Positions 17,257 to 26,393 are shown, counted from the stretch's first letter. The stretch: DNA of 46,024 nucleotides from JAZDLX01 sp964538455 (GCA_964538455.1 CAZIDZ010000023.1:1-46024), one strand, 5' to 3'. Numbers and translations: made by a program. Notes: generated by a model not told the origin, from the letters alone.

Positions 17257-17280
17257 TTTTTATGGCCGCACGCTGTCTCG

Positions 17281-17310
17281 TTCACCGTTTCTCACGGAAG
17301 CCCGTACCTT
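17281..17310 (+). promoter_or_regulatory. promoter of the acetoacetyl-CoA synthetase gene
   Basis: TTCACC, 18 bases, TACCTT followed by GC; start codon 62 bases downstream. Confidence 0.5.
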
Positions 17311-17372
17311 GCATCCATCAACAACGCGCCTATTTTCATGTTAGAACTTGCGCATAACAGGAGCCGCCCGGA

Positions 17373-19288
17373 ATGAACGCCCCCCTCTGGACTCCAAAAC
17401 CTGAAAAGGTCGCCCAAGCCAACCTGACAGCCTTCCGGCGGATGGCCAATCAGCGGCACTCCCTGGAGCTTGCGGATTACGAAGCGTTGTATGACTGGTC
17501 GCTGGCCGACCCGGCGGCGTTCTGGAGTCTGCTCGCGGAGTACAGCGGTGTGATTTTTCATTCCCCGGCCGCGGCGGTCTACGAACCGGGCGAGACGATG
17601 AACTGCGCGGGCTGGTTCCGCGGGGCGAAACTGAACTACGCCGAGAACCTGCTGCGGTATCGCGACGACCGCACCGCCCTGATTTTCCGCAACGAGGCCG
17701 GGCGGCGCAGGACGCTCAGCTACTCCGACCTGTACGACGAGGTCTCGCGTGTCTCCCAGGCGCTGCGTACGGCCGGCGTCGTCAAGGGCGACCGTGTCGC
17801 GGGCTTCATGCCGAACATGCCGGAGACGGTGATCGCGATGCTCGCCGCGTCGTCGATCGGCGCCGTCTGGTCCAGCTGCTCCCCCGATTTCGGCGTCCAG
17901 GGCGTGCTCGACCGTTTCGGACAGATCGAGCCGAAAGTGCTGTTCACCGCGGACGGTTACTTTTACCGCGGCAAAGAGGTAGACAGCCTCGAACGTGCGC
18001 ACGCCTTCCTCGAAACGCTGCCCAGCGTGGAACGGGTCGTGGTCGTTCCGCATCTGAACGACCGTCCGGATTTGAGCGGACTGCAGGGTGCGATTCTGCT
18101 ACCGGATTTTGTTTCACCGTACGAGGCGGTGGAGATCGCATTTGCGCCGCTTCCGTTCAACCACCCGCTCTGCATCCTGTATTCGAGCGGCACGACCGGC
18201 CTGCCAAAATCGATCGTGCACGGGCAGGGGGGCACGCTGCTGCAGCACGCGAAAGAACTGATGCTGCACACCGACTTGAAGCGTGACGACACGATTTTCT
18301 ATTTCACTACCTGCGGTTGGATGATGTGGAACTGGTTGGTCAGCAGCCTGTTCGCGGGCGCAACGGTGGTGCTCTACGACGGCAACCCGGCGCATCCGGA
18401 CGCCGGTGCGCTGTGGAAGGTGGCGGAGGAGGAGGGGATAACCGTTTTCGGGACATCGGCGAAATTCCTCTCAGCAGTGGAAAAGGCGGGAGTGCGTCCC
18501 GGCGAGTCGTACGACCTGAGCGCGCTGCGCGCGATTCTCTCGACGGGCAGCCCGCTCGCGCCGGAGCAGTTCGATTGGGTGTACAGCGCGGTGAAGCAGG
18601 ATCTCCAACTCGCTTCCATTTCCGGAGGTACGGATATCATTTCGTGCTTCGCGCTCGGAAATCCAACCGGTCCTGTATGCCGCGGCGAGCTGCAGACGCG
18701 GGGGCTCGGGATGGCGGTGGAGATCTTCGACGACGAGGGCAGGCGGGTCCGCGACGGAAAGGGTGAGCTTGTGTGCACGCAGCCGTTCCCGAGCATGCCG
18801 GTCTATTTCTGGAACGACGAGGATGGTTCGCGCTACCGCTCAGCCTACTTCGAGCGGTTCGGGGAAAATGTCTGGCACCACGGCGACTACGCGGAAATCA
18901 CCGAGCACGGCGGGGTGATCATCTATGGCCGCAGCGACGCCGTGCTTAATCCGGGCGGCGTGCGCATCGGCACGGCGGAGATCTACCGTGTCGTCGAACA
19001 GTTCGACGAGGTCGTTGAATCGATCTGCATCGGACAAGAGTGGAAAGGCGACGTCCGTGTCGTACTTTTCGTCCGTCTGCGCGAAGGGCTGACCCTGGAC
19101 GAGGAGTTGAGGGCGAAGCTGCGCGACCGGATACGCGAGGAGAAGACGCCCAGGCACGTTCCGGCGAAGATCCTCCAGGTTGACGATATTCCGAGGACGA
19201 TCAGCGGCAAGATCACCGAGGTTGCGGTGCGCAAAATCGTGCACGGGCAGAAGGTGAAGAACCGGGACGCGTTGGCGAACCCGGAAGC
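17373..19288 (+). CDS. acetoacetyl-CoA synthetase (3' end in assembly gap)
   Basis: ANL-superfamily ligase that activates acetoacetate with ATP and CoA, feeding ketone bodies into central metabolism. The N-terminus (PLWTPKPEKVAQANLTAFRRM) is diagnostic for acetoacetate-CoA ligase against acetyl-CoA synthetase. Motifs: ATP loop YSSGTTGLPKSIVHG, TCGWMMWNWLVSSLFAGA, SGGTDIISCFALGNPTGPVCRGE, and the C-terminal hinge and catalytic region YGRSDAVLNPGGVRIGTAE, with the acylation Lys in TISGKITEVAVRKIV. 638 residues are visible up to KNRDALANPEA; homologues end about ten residues later, so the stop codon lies in the gap. The continuous frame into the next gene is a gap artefact. Confidence 0.93.
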
Positions 19289-19388
19289 NNNNNNNNNNNN
19301 NNNNNNNNNNNNNNNNNNNNNNNNNNNNNNNNNNNNNNNNNNNNNNNNNNNNNNNNNNNNNNNNNNNNNNNNNNNNNNNNNNNNNNNN
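19289..19388. other. assembly gap (100 N)
   Basis: Exactly 100 N. It contains the end of the acetoacetyl-CoA synthetase gene and the start of the flavin oxidoreductase gene; the real length is unknown. Confidence 0.99.
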
Positions 19389-20459
19389 CCGCCACTGTTT
19401 TCGCCGCTGACGCTTCGCGGCGTCACGCTGCGCAACCGGATCATGATGAGTCCGATGTGCCAGTACTCGGCGCAAGAGGGGATGCCGAACACGTGGCACC
19501 TGGTGCATCTCGGTGCGCGGGCGACCGGCGGCGTCGGGCTCGTGATGTCCGAAGCGACGGCAGTTGTGCCCGAGGGGCGGATCAGTCCCGGTGACGTCGG
19601 GATGTGGAACGACGAACAGCTCGAGGCGTGGCGGCCGATTGTCGAGTTCATCGAGAGCCAGGGCGCGGTGCCGGGGATACAGCTCGCGCACGCCGGACGG
19701 AAAGCTTCGACGACCGTCCCCTGGCCCGACGGAGTTCACCCGATCCCGCCCGATCAGGGTGGGTGGGTGCCATTCGGACCGTCGCCGATCCCGTATTCGG
19801 AACGTCACACGGTTCCACGTGAGATGACGCAGGAGCAGATCGCCGAAGTGACCCAAGCGTTTGTCTCTGCAGCGAAGCGCGCGGTATCCGCCGGTTTCAA
19901 AGTGATCGAACTGCACATGGCGCACGGGTACCTGCTGCAGAGCTTTCTTTCGCCGGTTTCAAACAAGCGCACGGACCGGTACGGCGGCGACCGTAACGGG
20001 CGGATGACCTTTGCGCTGGAGCTGGCCGCCGCTGTGCGTGCGTCGATCCCAACGGAGATGCCGCTGCTGGTGCGCATTTCCTCCGTGGACTGGCTGGAGG
20101 AGGGCTGGCAGCTTGAGGATTCCGCGGCGTTGCTGGTCAAGCTGAAGGACGCGGGAGTTGACCTCGTGGACGCCTCCTCGGGCGGGATCTCTCCGAAAGC
20201 GGTGAAAGCGGCGGTGGTCGATCAGCAGCCGAAGTTTGCGGAGTATCTCAAGAAGCACACAAAGATGCCAATCGGCGCTGTGGGCGGGATCACGCGCGCG
20301 GACCAGGCGAACCTGATCATCGAGGGGGGCAACGCCGATCTGATCGTCGTCGGACGCCAACTGTTGCGAGAGCCGCACTGGGCGTTGCTCGGCGCGAACA
20401 AACTCGGCGTGGACGTTCCCTGGCCGAACCAGTACCTGCGCGCGAAGCCGAAGTCGTGA
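19389..20459 (+). CDS. old yellow enzyme family NADH:flavin oxidoreductase (5' end in assembly gap)
   Basis: FMN-dependent ene-reductase of the YqjM/NamA class, reducing activated C=C bonds with NAD(P)H. 356 residues are visible as one TIM barrel; only a few N-terminal residues are missing. Class-specific motifs: RNRIMMSPMCQYSA, with the redox-tuning Cys of YqjM-type enzymes, then TWHLVHLGARATGG, QLAHAGRKAS, HMAHGYLLQSFLSPVSN followed by KRTDRYGG, and the FMN phosphate site IGAVGGI plus ADLIVVGRQLLREPHW. It lies between acetoacetyl-CoA synthetase and the DinB gene on the same strand. The natural substrate is unknown. Confidence 0.93.
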   Translation, partial: PPLFSPLTLRGVTLRNRIMMSPMCQYSAQEGMPNTWHLVHLGARATGGVGLVMSEATAVVPEGRISPGDVGMWNDEQLEAWRPIVEFIESQGAVPGIQLAHAGRKASTTVPWPDGVHPIPPDQGGWVPFGPSPIPYSERHTVPREMTQEQIAEVTQAFVSAAKRAVSAGFKVIELHMAHGYLLQSFLSPVSNKRTDRYGGDRNGRMTFALELAAAVRASIPTEMPLLVRISSVDWLEEGWQLEDSAALLVKLKDAGVDLVDASSGGISPKAVKAAVVDQQPKFAEYLKKHTKMPIGAVGGITRADQANLIIEGGNADLIVVGRQLLREPHWALLGANKLGVDVPWPNQYLRAKPKS

Positions 20460-20487
20460 ACCTCCGGGCGAATCGAGGAGACGGACG

Positions 20488-20943
20488 ATGCTGTTGCTGG
20501 AGATGATCCTCCGCTATGGACGCTACCACCTTTGGGGCCACGATCGCGCACTGAAGATGATCGAAGCGTCCGGTGCGCCGGAAGACGCGGTAAACCCCTT
20601 CCGTCACACCCTCGCGGCGGACCAAATCTGGCTGCAGCGGATCCGTTTTGGGGGCCAGCCTACGGCCGACGAACCCGCGGACCTGGCAGCGGCCAAGGAT
20701 CTCCTGTTCGAGTTGAAACGCCAGTGGAGTGAACTGTTCGAATCGCTGACGGATGAGGCTCTGTTGAAGGTGATGGCCTACAGGAACATGAAGGGAGATC
20801 CCTACGAACACTCCCTCGGCGAGATCCTGATGCACGTGTTCAACCACGGCACCCACCACCGCGGCCAGATCGCGAGGGCCGTGCGCCTTGCCGGCGGCGA
20901 ACCGATCCCCACGGACCTGATCGTTTTCTTCCGGCAGGAGTAG
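20488..20943 (+). CDS. DinB-family four-helix protein
   Basis: 151-residue protein of the DinB/YfiT-like metalloenzyme superfamily. The C-terminal motif LMHVFNHGTHHRGQIARAV carries the typical metal-binding His pair (HxxxHRGQ type) and the protein ends PTDLIVFFRQE, the usual DinB end. The first metal His is probably in FRHTLAADQIWLQRI. These proteins are often thiol-dependent transferases, but the function of this one is unknown. GAGGAG precedes the ATG. It lies 28 bases after the flavin oxidoreductase, probably in one operon, and is followed by palindrome copy 2. Confidence 0.9.
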   Translation: MLLLEMILRYGRYHLWGHDRALKMIEASGAPEDAVNPFRHTLAADQIWLQRIRFGGQPTADEPADLAAAKDLLFELKRQWSELFESLTDEALLKVMAYRNMKGDPYEHSLGEILMHVFNHGTHHRGQIARAVRLAGGEPIPTDLIVFFRQE

Positions 20944-20961
20944 AGAGGGAGTGAAGAACCT

Positions 20962-21013
20962 GGGACAGTATACTCACAATCCCGAACAGAAGGGATTGTG
21001 AGTATACTGTCCC
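20962..21013 (+). repeat. 3'-end palindrome, copy 2
   Basis: Perfect 22 bp stem (arm GGGACAGTATACTCACAATCCC) with an 8-base loop GAACAGAA, 18 bases after the DinB stop and between two convergent genes. No strong T run follows (CGTTTT). Confidence 0.9.
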
Positions 21014-21080
21014 TCGTTTTATCGAGTAAGTCATTGAAAAACCGATTTCACTTTGAATTCTGTAATGTGTTCCCTTGATT

Positions 21081-22253
21081 CTACACAGGTTTGATCCCGT
21101 CGCGGTCGATACCGCGAATGGTGAAGCCGGGATCGTTGAGAAACGACGCGAAGGTGGCGATCAAGGTGACGATCGTCGTGGTCAGGTACTCACGATCGGC
21201 GAACAATTTGGTCATCCGGTCGTGCCGCACCTTTCTCTCGGTGACGACGAAATTGTTCAAGATCAGCCCGTCGACGCTCTGTTCCTCCTTTCCGCTGCGG
21301 ATGTCCGTGGCTCCGCCCGCAATCGAGTACTTCATCGTTTCGAGCACGAGCGTCCTGAGTTTTTCCACTCCGCTCTCATCCTGGTATCCCGCGAACAGCT
21401 CGAGGGCGATCCACTGCGCCTCGCGGATTGACGCGATGGCCACCGCGTCGAACAGGCGCAATGTGGTCGAGTCCAGCTTGTCGAGACTTTCATGGCGCAG
21501 CAGGCTGAGGAAGACGGCGTTCTTGAACAGTTGGGAGAGCAGCAGGCTGCCCTCCTCGGGGTTGGGGAGGAAGTGGTAGCGGCGGACGCTAACTCCCTTG
21601 TACACGGGGACAAACAGCAGGTCGAAGACGCTGCGGAAAAAATTATAGTGGAGCACGCCCGGCCGTCCGATGTGGTTGTCCAGGGTGTTGTCCAGCCTGT
21701 CCGCGAGCTTCACGTGCAGCAGTTCGGGCATCTCCGCCGAGCGGTCGATGAGTTGGAGCAGGTAGTTGAAATAGCCGAGCTGATATTCCTGTGTCAAGAA
21801 CTGGATCATGCGGCTCAGCCGTTCCCCTTTTGCGCCGCCGAGGTGATCGAGCAGGTTCCTGTAGCTCTTCGCGAAGGCGTCCCGGTTTTCCTGCGCGATC
21901 ATCTCGACAGGAAGGTCCTCGCCCTTGTCGTGGAGCATCGCGAGCAGCAGGTCGAACAACCCCGGCTTGACCATCGTCCGGCTGACCAGGGCGGCGGTGC
22001 GGAGCGGATGGAGCACGGCAAGCGGGCCGATCTTGCGGCGCGTATCTCCGTAGCCGAGACGGATCGTCCGTGTCGCCAGCAACAGCGGTTCAACATCGCT
22101 GAATCGGGCGGGGCCGAGGATCAGAGCGAGCAACGCTTCATCATCGCCCGTGCGTTGCGCGGAGAGGTTGTAGTTGATCTCGGACGAGAGGTTGGTGAAG
22201 TGTTCAACGGTGATCAGTTCCCGTTCATGATCCGGCTGGTCAAGCAGCGCCAT
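21081..22253 (-). CDS. stand-alone HD-domain protein resembling the SpoT/Rel hydrolase domain
   Basis: 390 residues. Residues about 70-195 match the HD hydrolase domain of RelA/SpoT proteins, which removes pyrophosphate from (p)ppGpp: LHPLRTAALV (His82), AMLHDKGED (His108-Asp109 and Glu112-Asp113, the HDxxED motif) and VKLADRLDNT (Asp185). All metal and catalytic residues appear present. No synthetase, TGS or ACT domain follows; instead there are about 190 unassigned, mostly helical residues. At 390 residues it is longer than known small alarmone hydrolases. GAGGAG precedes the ATG. It is last in the row menA, CPBP protease, rsgA, with a 70-base gap after rsgA. The substrate is inferred, not shown. 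Confidence 0.7.
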   Translation of the reverse strand: MALLDQPDHERELITVEHFTNLSSEINYNLSAQRTGDDEALLALILGPARFSDVEPLLLATRTIRLGYGDTRRKIGPLAVLHPLRTAALVSRTMVKPGLFDLLLAMLHDKGEDLPVEMIAQENRDAFAKSYRNLLDHLGGAKGERLSRMIQFLTQEYQLGYFNYLLQLIDRSAEMPELLHVKLADRLDNTLDNHIGRPGVLHYNFFRSVFDLLFVPVYKGVSVRRYHFLPNPEEGSLLLSQLFKNAVFLSLLRHESLDKLDSTTLRLFDAVAIASIREAQWIALELFAGYQDESGVEKLRTLVLETMKYSIAGGATDIRSGKEEQSVDGLILNNFVVTERKVRHDRMTKLFADREYLTTTIVTLIATFASFLNDPGFTIRGIDRDGIKPV

Positions 22254-22323
22254 ACACTCCTCGCTAACGAAGTCACTTCCGAATATGGCAACGAACGAAA
22301 CCGCGCACCCAGGGGATGCGCAC

Positions 22324-23406
22324 TCAGAATGGAGTTTCCACCATCTGCGGACCCCGCCCCCGCAATGGACCCTGCTTCAGGGAATCATAGAGCAGCAGGT
22401 AGGAAACGTGGCGGTCGGGGTGGATGCTCCCACGCTGCACCCTCCTGCGGACTTCGCAACCCTCGGAGTTCGGGAGGTGCAAGCAGTCCGCGAACGCGCA
22501 TTCGTCAGCCGCCGCGACAAATTCCGGGAAATGATCGCGGAGCTGATCCGGCCGATCGAGAACGGGGAAAAATTCCCGTATTCCCGGGCTGTCGGCGACG
22601 ATGCCTCCCCCCGGCACGGGGAAGAGCCGGGTGAAGCTGGTGGTATGCACTCCGCGTCCGGTGGCCTCCGAAATCGCCGAGGTGTCCAGGTTGAGGTCTT
22701 CGATGAGCCGGTTGAGTAAGGTGCTTTTGCCGACACCGGACGCCCCGGCGAGCAGGGTGGAACGGTGCAGCAGAGACGAGTGCAAGGCATCGAATCCCTC
22801 GCCGGTCGCGGCGGAGATCAACAGCACGTCGTACCCGGCCAGCCGCCAGGGTTCGCTCCACTGCTGCGCACGCTCCCGCCCGGCGAGGTCGATTTTGTTG
22901 ACGACGATCAACGCCTCGAATCCTCCGCAGGAGGCGCCCACCAGCATCCTGTCCACAAGTCTCGGACTCACCGGAGGTTCGTCGATCGTCGCGAGGATCA
23001 CCATCTGCTCGAGGTTCGCGGCGATCTCCTTGATCCGCCCGAAGGACCAGCGGCGGAGCATCGATGTACGTTCGAAGAGGTCGAGGATGCGCCCATCGGA
23101 GGTCGCTGTCGAGGGTTCGTACACCACACGGTCTCCCGGAACGGGCATGCCGCCGCGGCCTTTCTGCAGGGGCCGGCACCAGTGGTGGGATTCGTCATGG
23201 TCGGCCTGAACCAGCAAGCCGGTCTTGGCCCGGGTCAGGATGGTTCCGGTCCGGGTCTTTTCGGCTGGTGAACTCTCCTCGCCGGCAGTGGCAGACTGCT
23301 TCAGCCGCTCACGCTTTGCCTGAACGTTGGCGCGTCGCTCTGCCTCGCGGTTGATCCCCTTCAGATACCGCTCGACACTCGGCTTGTTCGACCCGTGGCG
23401 CCCCAT
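22324..23406 (-). CDS. rsgA: ribosome small subunit-dependent GTPase A
   Basis: Circularly permuted GTPase (YjeQ/EngC) that checks late 30S subunit maturation. 360 residues: OB-fold about 50-120, GTPase about 125-300 with permuted order G4 (VVNKIDL), G1 (GASGVGKSTLLN) and G3 (DSPGIREF), then a zinc-finger region CAFADCLHLPNSEGC. An N-terminal basic helix (NREAERRANVQAKRERLKQ) extends before the OB fold. It lies 12 bases after the CPBP protease gene. RsgA homologues are known to be inhibited by (p)ppGpp, which makes the following SpoT-like gene notable. Confidence 0.95.
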   Translation of the reverse strand: MGRHGSNKPSVERYLKGINREAERRANVQAKRERLKQSATAGEESSPAEKTRTGTILTRAKTGLLVQADHDESHHWCRPLQKGRGGMPVPGDRVVYEPSTATSDGRILDLFERTSMLRRWSFGRIKEIAANLEQMVILATIDEPPVSPRLVDRMLVGASCGGFEALIVVNKIDLAGRERAQQWSEPWRLAGYDVLLISAATGEGFDALHSSLLHRSTLLAGASGVGKSTLLNRLIEDLNLDTSAISEATGRGVHTTSFTRLFPVPGGGIVADSPGIREFFPVLDRPDQLRDHFPEFVAAADECAFADCLHLPNSEGCEVRRRVQRGSIHPDRHVSYLLLYDSLKQGPLRGRGPQMVETPF

Positions 23407-23418
23407 CAGAACCCCGGT

Positions 23419-24072
23419 TTAGTGGAACGGAAAGAGGATGAACACCGCCACATCCCAGACGGCGTGAGAGACCAGCCCTGGTCCGATATGGCCGTACCGC
23501 AGATAGACAAAACCCCAGAAGGCACCCGCGATCGCCGCGGCGCCGATCAGGGCCGGGTTCATCGAGGGCACGTGGATCAGAATGTAAAACGCAGTCGTCA
23601 CCAAGTACCCGCGAAAACCGCCGAACCGCGCAGCGAGGGTTCTCTGCACCCAGGCCCGCCAGAACAACTCTTCTCCCGGTCCGACGATGAAGAAGAGCAA
23701 CAAGCCGATCAGGGTGGGCTGCGCCTGGGCTTTGGTGGCGTACACATTCTCCACCTGGCGGGCGCCGTTTGCGAGCACCACGCGCACGGCCTGGTTTCCG
23801 ATCGCAAAGACAATGTACAGGGCGAGAGCGCCGATCAGCCCGAGTACGATGAACGCCGCCCATGTCCGCACGGGGGCCTTCAGCGTTCCCGGATAGACGA
23901 ACAGCGTCGCGCCGCCGAGCAGGAATGTAGCGGCGGCGATGACGAGCCAGAAGGGCGTGCCGGGAACGGCGAAAAGGAAATACCAGACAACTGCGGCCGC
24001 CGCGATCGCAACAAAAAGAAGGGGCCAGCCGCCCCTCGGCCGCCCCTCCAACACTCCGTTTGCACCCGCCAT
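23419..24072 (-). CDS. CPBP-family intramembrane metalloprotease
   Basis: Polytopic membrane protein of about 217 residues with the CPBP (CAAX protease and bacteriocin-processing) motifs: EELFWRAWVQRTL (EExxxR type), HVPSMNPALIGAAAIAGAFW and GPGLVSHAVWD (last motif with His). The predicted active site lies inside the membrane. Substrates of bacterial CPBP proteins are mostly unknown. Start: ATG at 24072 with GAGGTG six bases before it; a GTG at 24081 lies within that site. The gap from menA is 10 bases. Confidence 0.88.
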   Translation of the reverse strand: MAGANGVLEGRPRGGWPLLFVAIAAAAVVWYFLFAVPGTPFWLVIAAATFLLGGATLFVYPGTLKAPVRTWAAFIVLGLIGALALYIVFAIGNQAVRVVLANGARQVENVYATKAQAQPTLIGLLLFFIVGPGEELFWRAWVQRTLAARFGGFRGYLVTTAFYILIHVPSMNPALIGAAAIAGAFWGFVYLRYGHIGPGLVSHAVWDVAVFILFPFH

Positions 24073-24082
24073 ACGATTCACC

Positions 24083-24994
24083 TCAGAGCTGGATGAAATG
24101 TCCGAGGACGATGCCGATGGTGAACAGGATTCCGAACTGGAAATGCAACTGCGCGGTCATCACATCCACCATCGCGAAATGCTGCCGCTCGGTGTTCAGG
24201 CTGCTCTGGATCAGCCGGTTGACTTTCAGCGCGGCGGGCACCGAGAGGATGACCAGCAGGGCCCAGACCGGCACTTTGCCGAAACCGACGAGCGCAGCGA
24301 GCACGACATACGCGCTGGTGACCATGCCCGCGTAGACGAAGCGCGCGGTTTTCCGGCCGATAAGGCTCGCCTGGGTGTGATAGCCGCTGGAGGTGTCGTC
24401 CTCGATGTCGCGCAGGTTGTTGGCGTAGAGGATGGCGGCGACGAGGAAGCCGACGGGCACCGAGATCAGCACGGGAGTCCACTCGAGCGCGCCAACCTGG
24501 ACGAAGTGGGCCCCCCAGACCATTAGCGGCCCCATCAACGTGAAGACGAGAAACTCTCCGAGCGCACGGTACTTGTACTCGAGCGGGCCGCCGGTGTAGA
24601 AGTAGCCGCCGAAGATACCCGCGAGACCGAACATGACGATCGGCCAGCCGCGAACGATCAGCAGGTAGACGCCGACGAGGGTGGCGAAGCCGAAGGCGAT
24701 GAAGCCGCCGACCAACACATCGCGGGCATGCATCTGGTTCTCGACGAGCACCCTGCTGCCGCCGAAGGTGTCGACACGGTCCACGCCTTTTTTGTAATCG
24801 AAGTAGTCGCTGATCAGGTTTGTGCCGGCGTGCAGCAGAATCCCGCCCGCCAGCGCGGCGACGAACAGCAGCACGTCGATCTTGCCGATCTGCCAAAAGG
24901 CCAGGGCGGTGCCCAGCAGCACAGGGGTCGCCGACGCCGTGAACGAAAACGGCCGCGATGCCATCAACCACGTTCTGAATGGATAACGAGCCAC
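24083..24994 (-). CDS. menA: 1,4-dihydroxy-2-naphthoate polyprenyltransferase
   Basis: UbiA-superfamily membrane prenyltransferase that attaches the isoprenoid tail in menaquinone synthesis. 303 residues, about nine hydrophobic helices. The two Asp-rich prenyl-diphosphate motifs are NLISDYFDYKKGVD and NNLRDIEDDTSSGYHT. The N-terminal WLMASRPFSFTASATPVLLG is typical of MenA rather than UbiA. The GTG at 24994 is chosen because GGGAGGAG lies just upstream; longer starts lack a site. It is first in a four-gene row with its own promoter. Other men genes are elsewhere. Confidence 0.88.
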   Translation of the reverse strand: MARYPFRTWLMASRPFSFTASATPVLLGTALAFWQIGKIDVLLFVAALAGGILLHAGTNLISDYFDYKKGVDRVDTFGGSRVLVENQMHARDVLVGGFIAFGFATLVGVYLLIVRGWPIVMFGLAGIFGGYFYTGGPLEYKYRALGEFLVFTLMGPLMVWGAHFVQVGALEWTPVLISVPVGFLVAAILYANNLRDIEDDTSSGYHTQASLIGRKTARFVYAGMVTSAYVVLAALVGFGKVPVWALLVILSVPAALKVNRLIQSSLNTERQHFAMVDVMTAQLHFQFGILFTIGIVLGHFIQL

Positions 24995-25079
24995 CTCACT
25001 CCTCCCGTGTTTTTCATCCAGGCCCGTCCCCCAACAGGACACCGGAATAGGATCGATCTGTTGCCCGAAAAGGCGCCTA

Positions 25080-25108
25080 AATATAATGGCAGCGGGCTAG
25101 GGGAAAAA
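25080..25108 (-). promoter_or_regulatory. promoter of the menA operon
   Basis: On the minus strand TTTTTC, 17 bases, TATATT followed by TAG. It leaves a leader of about 80 bases. Confidence 0.5.
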
Positions 25109-25211
25109 GCTCCCTTCGGGTATTCCCGCTCCGTTAATCACGGGGATTGAGAATAAAAACGAGGGTCGAACAGAGGTGTTGAAAAACGCGACTGAGCAAA
25201 CTACGACCCGC

Positions 25212-25325
25212 AGTCATTCTGAACGAAGTGCCTGTCCCGATCCGTCAGGGAAGAATCCTTGTTTTACTCGTGGATTACGTTGAAAACATAGATCCTTCAC
25301 TCACCTTCGGCGGTTCAGGATGACT
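25212..25325. repeat. imperfect inverted repeat, TCATTCTGAAC family
   Basis: Left end AGTCATTCTGAACG, right end CGGTTCAGGATGACT, with AAGAATCCTT and AGATCCTTCACTC inside. This resembles a widespread bacterial intergenic palindrome (TCATTCTGAgCGAAGxGAAGAATC type). It separates the menA promoter from the gene at 25402. Confidence 0.55.
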
Positions 25326-25367
25326 ATTTCACTCGTCTTAATCCGGAAATAATGTGTTTCCGGGAGA

Positions 25368-25396
25368 TTGATGCGGGGTCGCGGGAGTGGTAGTTT
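25368..25396 (+). promoter_or_regulatory. promoter of the secreted-protein gene at 25402
   Basis: TTGATG, 17 bases, TAGTTT followed by G. The -10 ends five bases before the ATG at 25402, so that start would be leaderless. Confidence 0.55.
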
Positions 25397-25401
25397 GAGG
25401 C

Positions 25402-25962
25402 ATGGGCAAAAGGAAAACGGGCATGGGTCATTGGGCCGGATCGCTCGCGCTGGTTCTGGCGCTGGCGCTCGCCGGCGAGGCGGGAGCCGCCGGACGACCG
25501 GACGTGCACCCCTATCCGTTTCTCCGCCCCAAACCGTCACGGCACCACCTCGGGCTGACGCTGGGAATGCCGGGAATGCTCAATATCCGCTACGAATACC
25601 ATCTGAAGCACAGCCTCGACGGCCTTCCCGCGGCGATGATCGGCGTCGATGGGCTGCTGGCACCGACCGGCATCGGCGTCGAGTACCGAAGCCGCTACCC
25701 CTACACAAGACTCTACATGACGCTCGGTTACGAGTTCATTTCGCTGCCGAGGGGTCTGATCGACAGCGACGTGGATATCGGCGCGCGAGTCCGGCACGCC
25801 TTTCTCGCGGGACTCGAGCTGCGCCTGGGGGATCCGTCGAACGGGCGTATGTGGGTGCTCGGAGGGGGAGTCTGGCTGGATATGACACCAGAGATGAAGA
25901 TCACATTACGGCCAACGGTTGGGTTGGGGGTCGTCCACAGGCTGGGTGGCGGTGAGGATTGA
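25402..25962 (+). CDS. secreted or outer-membrane protein of unknown function
   Basis: 186 residues, no family recognised. A signal peptide is clear: a basic n-region MGKRKTGMGHW, a hydrophobic core SLALVLALALAGEAGAA, and cleavage near residue 30. The mature part is rich in alternating aromatic/hydrophobic strands (LNIRYEYHLKH, IGVEYRSRYPYTRLYMTLGYEF, AFLAGLELRLG, MKITLRPTVGLGVVHRLG), consistent with a small beta-barrel or a lipocalin-like fold. There is no C-terminal Phe. The start could be 25402 (leaderless, keeps the basic n-region) or the ATG at 25423, which has AAAGGA upstream. It is monocistronic. Confidence 0.75.
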   Translation: MGKRKTGMGHWAGSLALVLALALAGEAGAAGRPDVHPYPFLRPKPSRHHLGLTLGMPGMLNIRYEYHLKHSLDGLPAAMIGVDGLLAPTGIGVEYRSRYPYTRLYMTLGYEFISLPRGLIDSDVDIGARVRHAFLAGLELRLGDPSNGRMWVLGGGVWLDMTPEMKITLRPTVGLGVVHRLGGGED

Positions 25963-26105
25963 AGCAACGCCCGAAAGTCTATCTTCCAGACAGTTTGGGA
26001 GCCTTTTTAAGTCAAACCGTCCGGGATTTCTTTATAGCGAGAGAATTGGAGATTACCGCGCGTTTCCGCTGGCGCGGAAACGCGGGTGATGACACCTTTT
26101 TGTCA

Positions 26106-26123
26106 TTCCCGCGAAGGCGGGAA
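26106..26123. repeat. REP-like palindrome, TTCCCGC family
   Basis: TTCCCGC and GCGGGAA around a 4-base loop, preceded by GTCA. The same element stands in inverse orientation at 45893-45912. Confidence 0.7.
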
Positions 26124-26194
26124 CCGAAGCGAAGCTCGGCGAAGCCAATCCATTTTCGTAGTTCCATCGGTTCCTTAGCGAAGCGTCAGGGTGG

Positions 26195-26251
26195 CCCGGC
26201 CATCTCGCCTGCGCGTGATCGTTTGTATTAAACGCGGGCGAGATGGCCGGG
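26195..26251. repeat. long hairpin, CCCGGCCATCTCGCC
   Basis: Perfect 15 bp arms CCCGGCCATCTCGCC and complement, separated by 27 bases that pair partly (GCGCGT/ACGCG), followed by TTTCTCTT. Only one copy is seen in the window. Confidence 0.7.
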
Positions 26252-26352
26252 TTTCTCTTAGAAGGATGAGAGCGAAACTGCTTCGTCATGCCGTAGGGTA
26301 GGCATTTGGACGTTCCACCGGTTCGTCAGTGAAACGGAGAACCGTCAGAAAA

Positions 26353-26386
26353 GTGGCAGGTCTCCGCTTCGCTGACGACCTGCCAC
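26353..26386. repeat. hairpin, GGTCTCCGCT family, copy 1
   Basis: Arms GTGGCAGGTC and GACCTGCCAC (perfect 10 bp) with loop TCCGCTTCGCTGAC. A second copy with a similar loop but compensated arms lies at 45614-45647. Confidence 0.7.
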
Positions 26387-26393
26387 AACCAGG

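Noticed and set aside
17373..20459. A single 1028-residue fusion of acetoacetyl-CoA synthetase and old yellow enzyme
   Set aside because: The continuous frame exists only because 100 N placeholders happen to keep phase; both proteins are otherwise complete apart from a few residues at the join.
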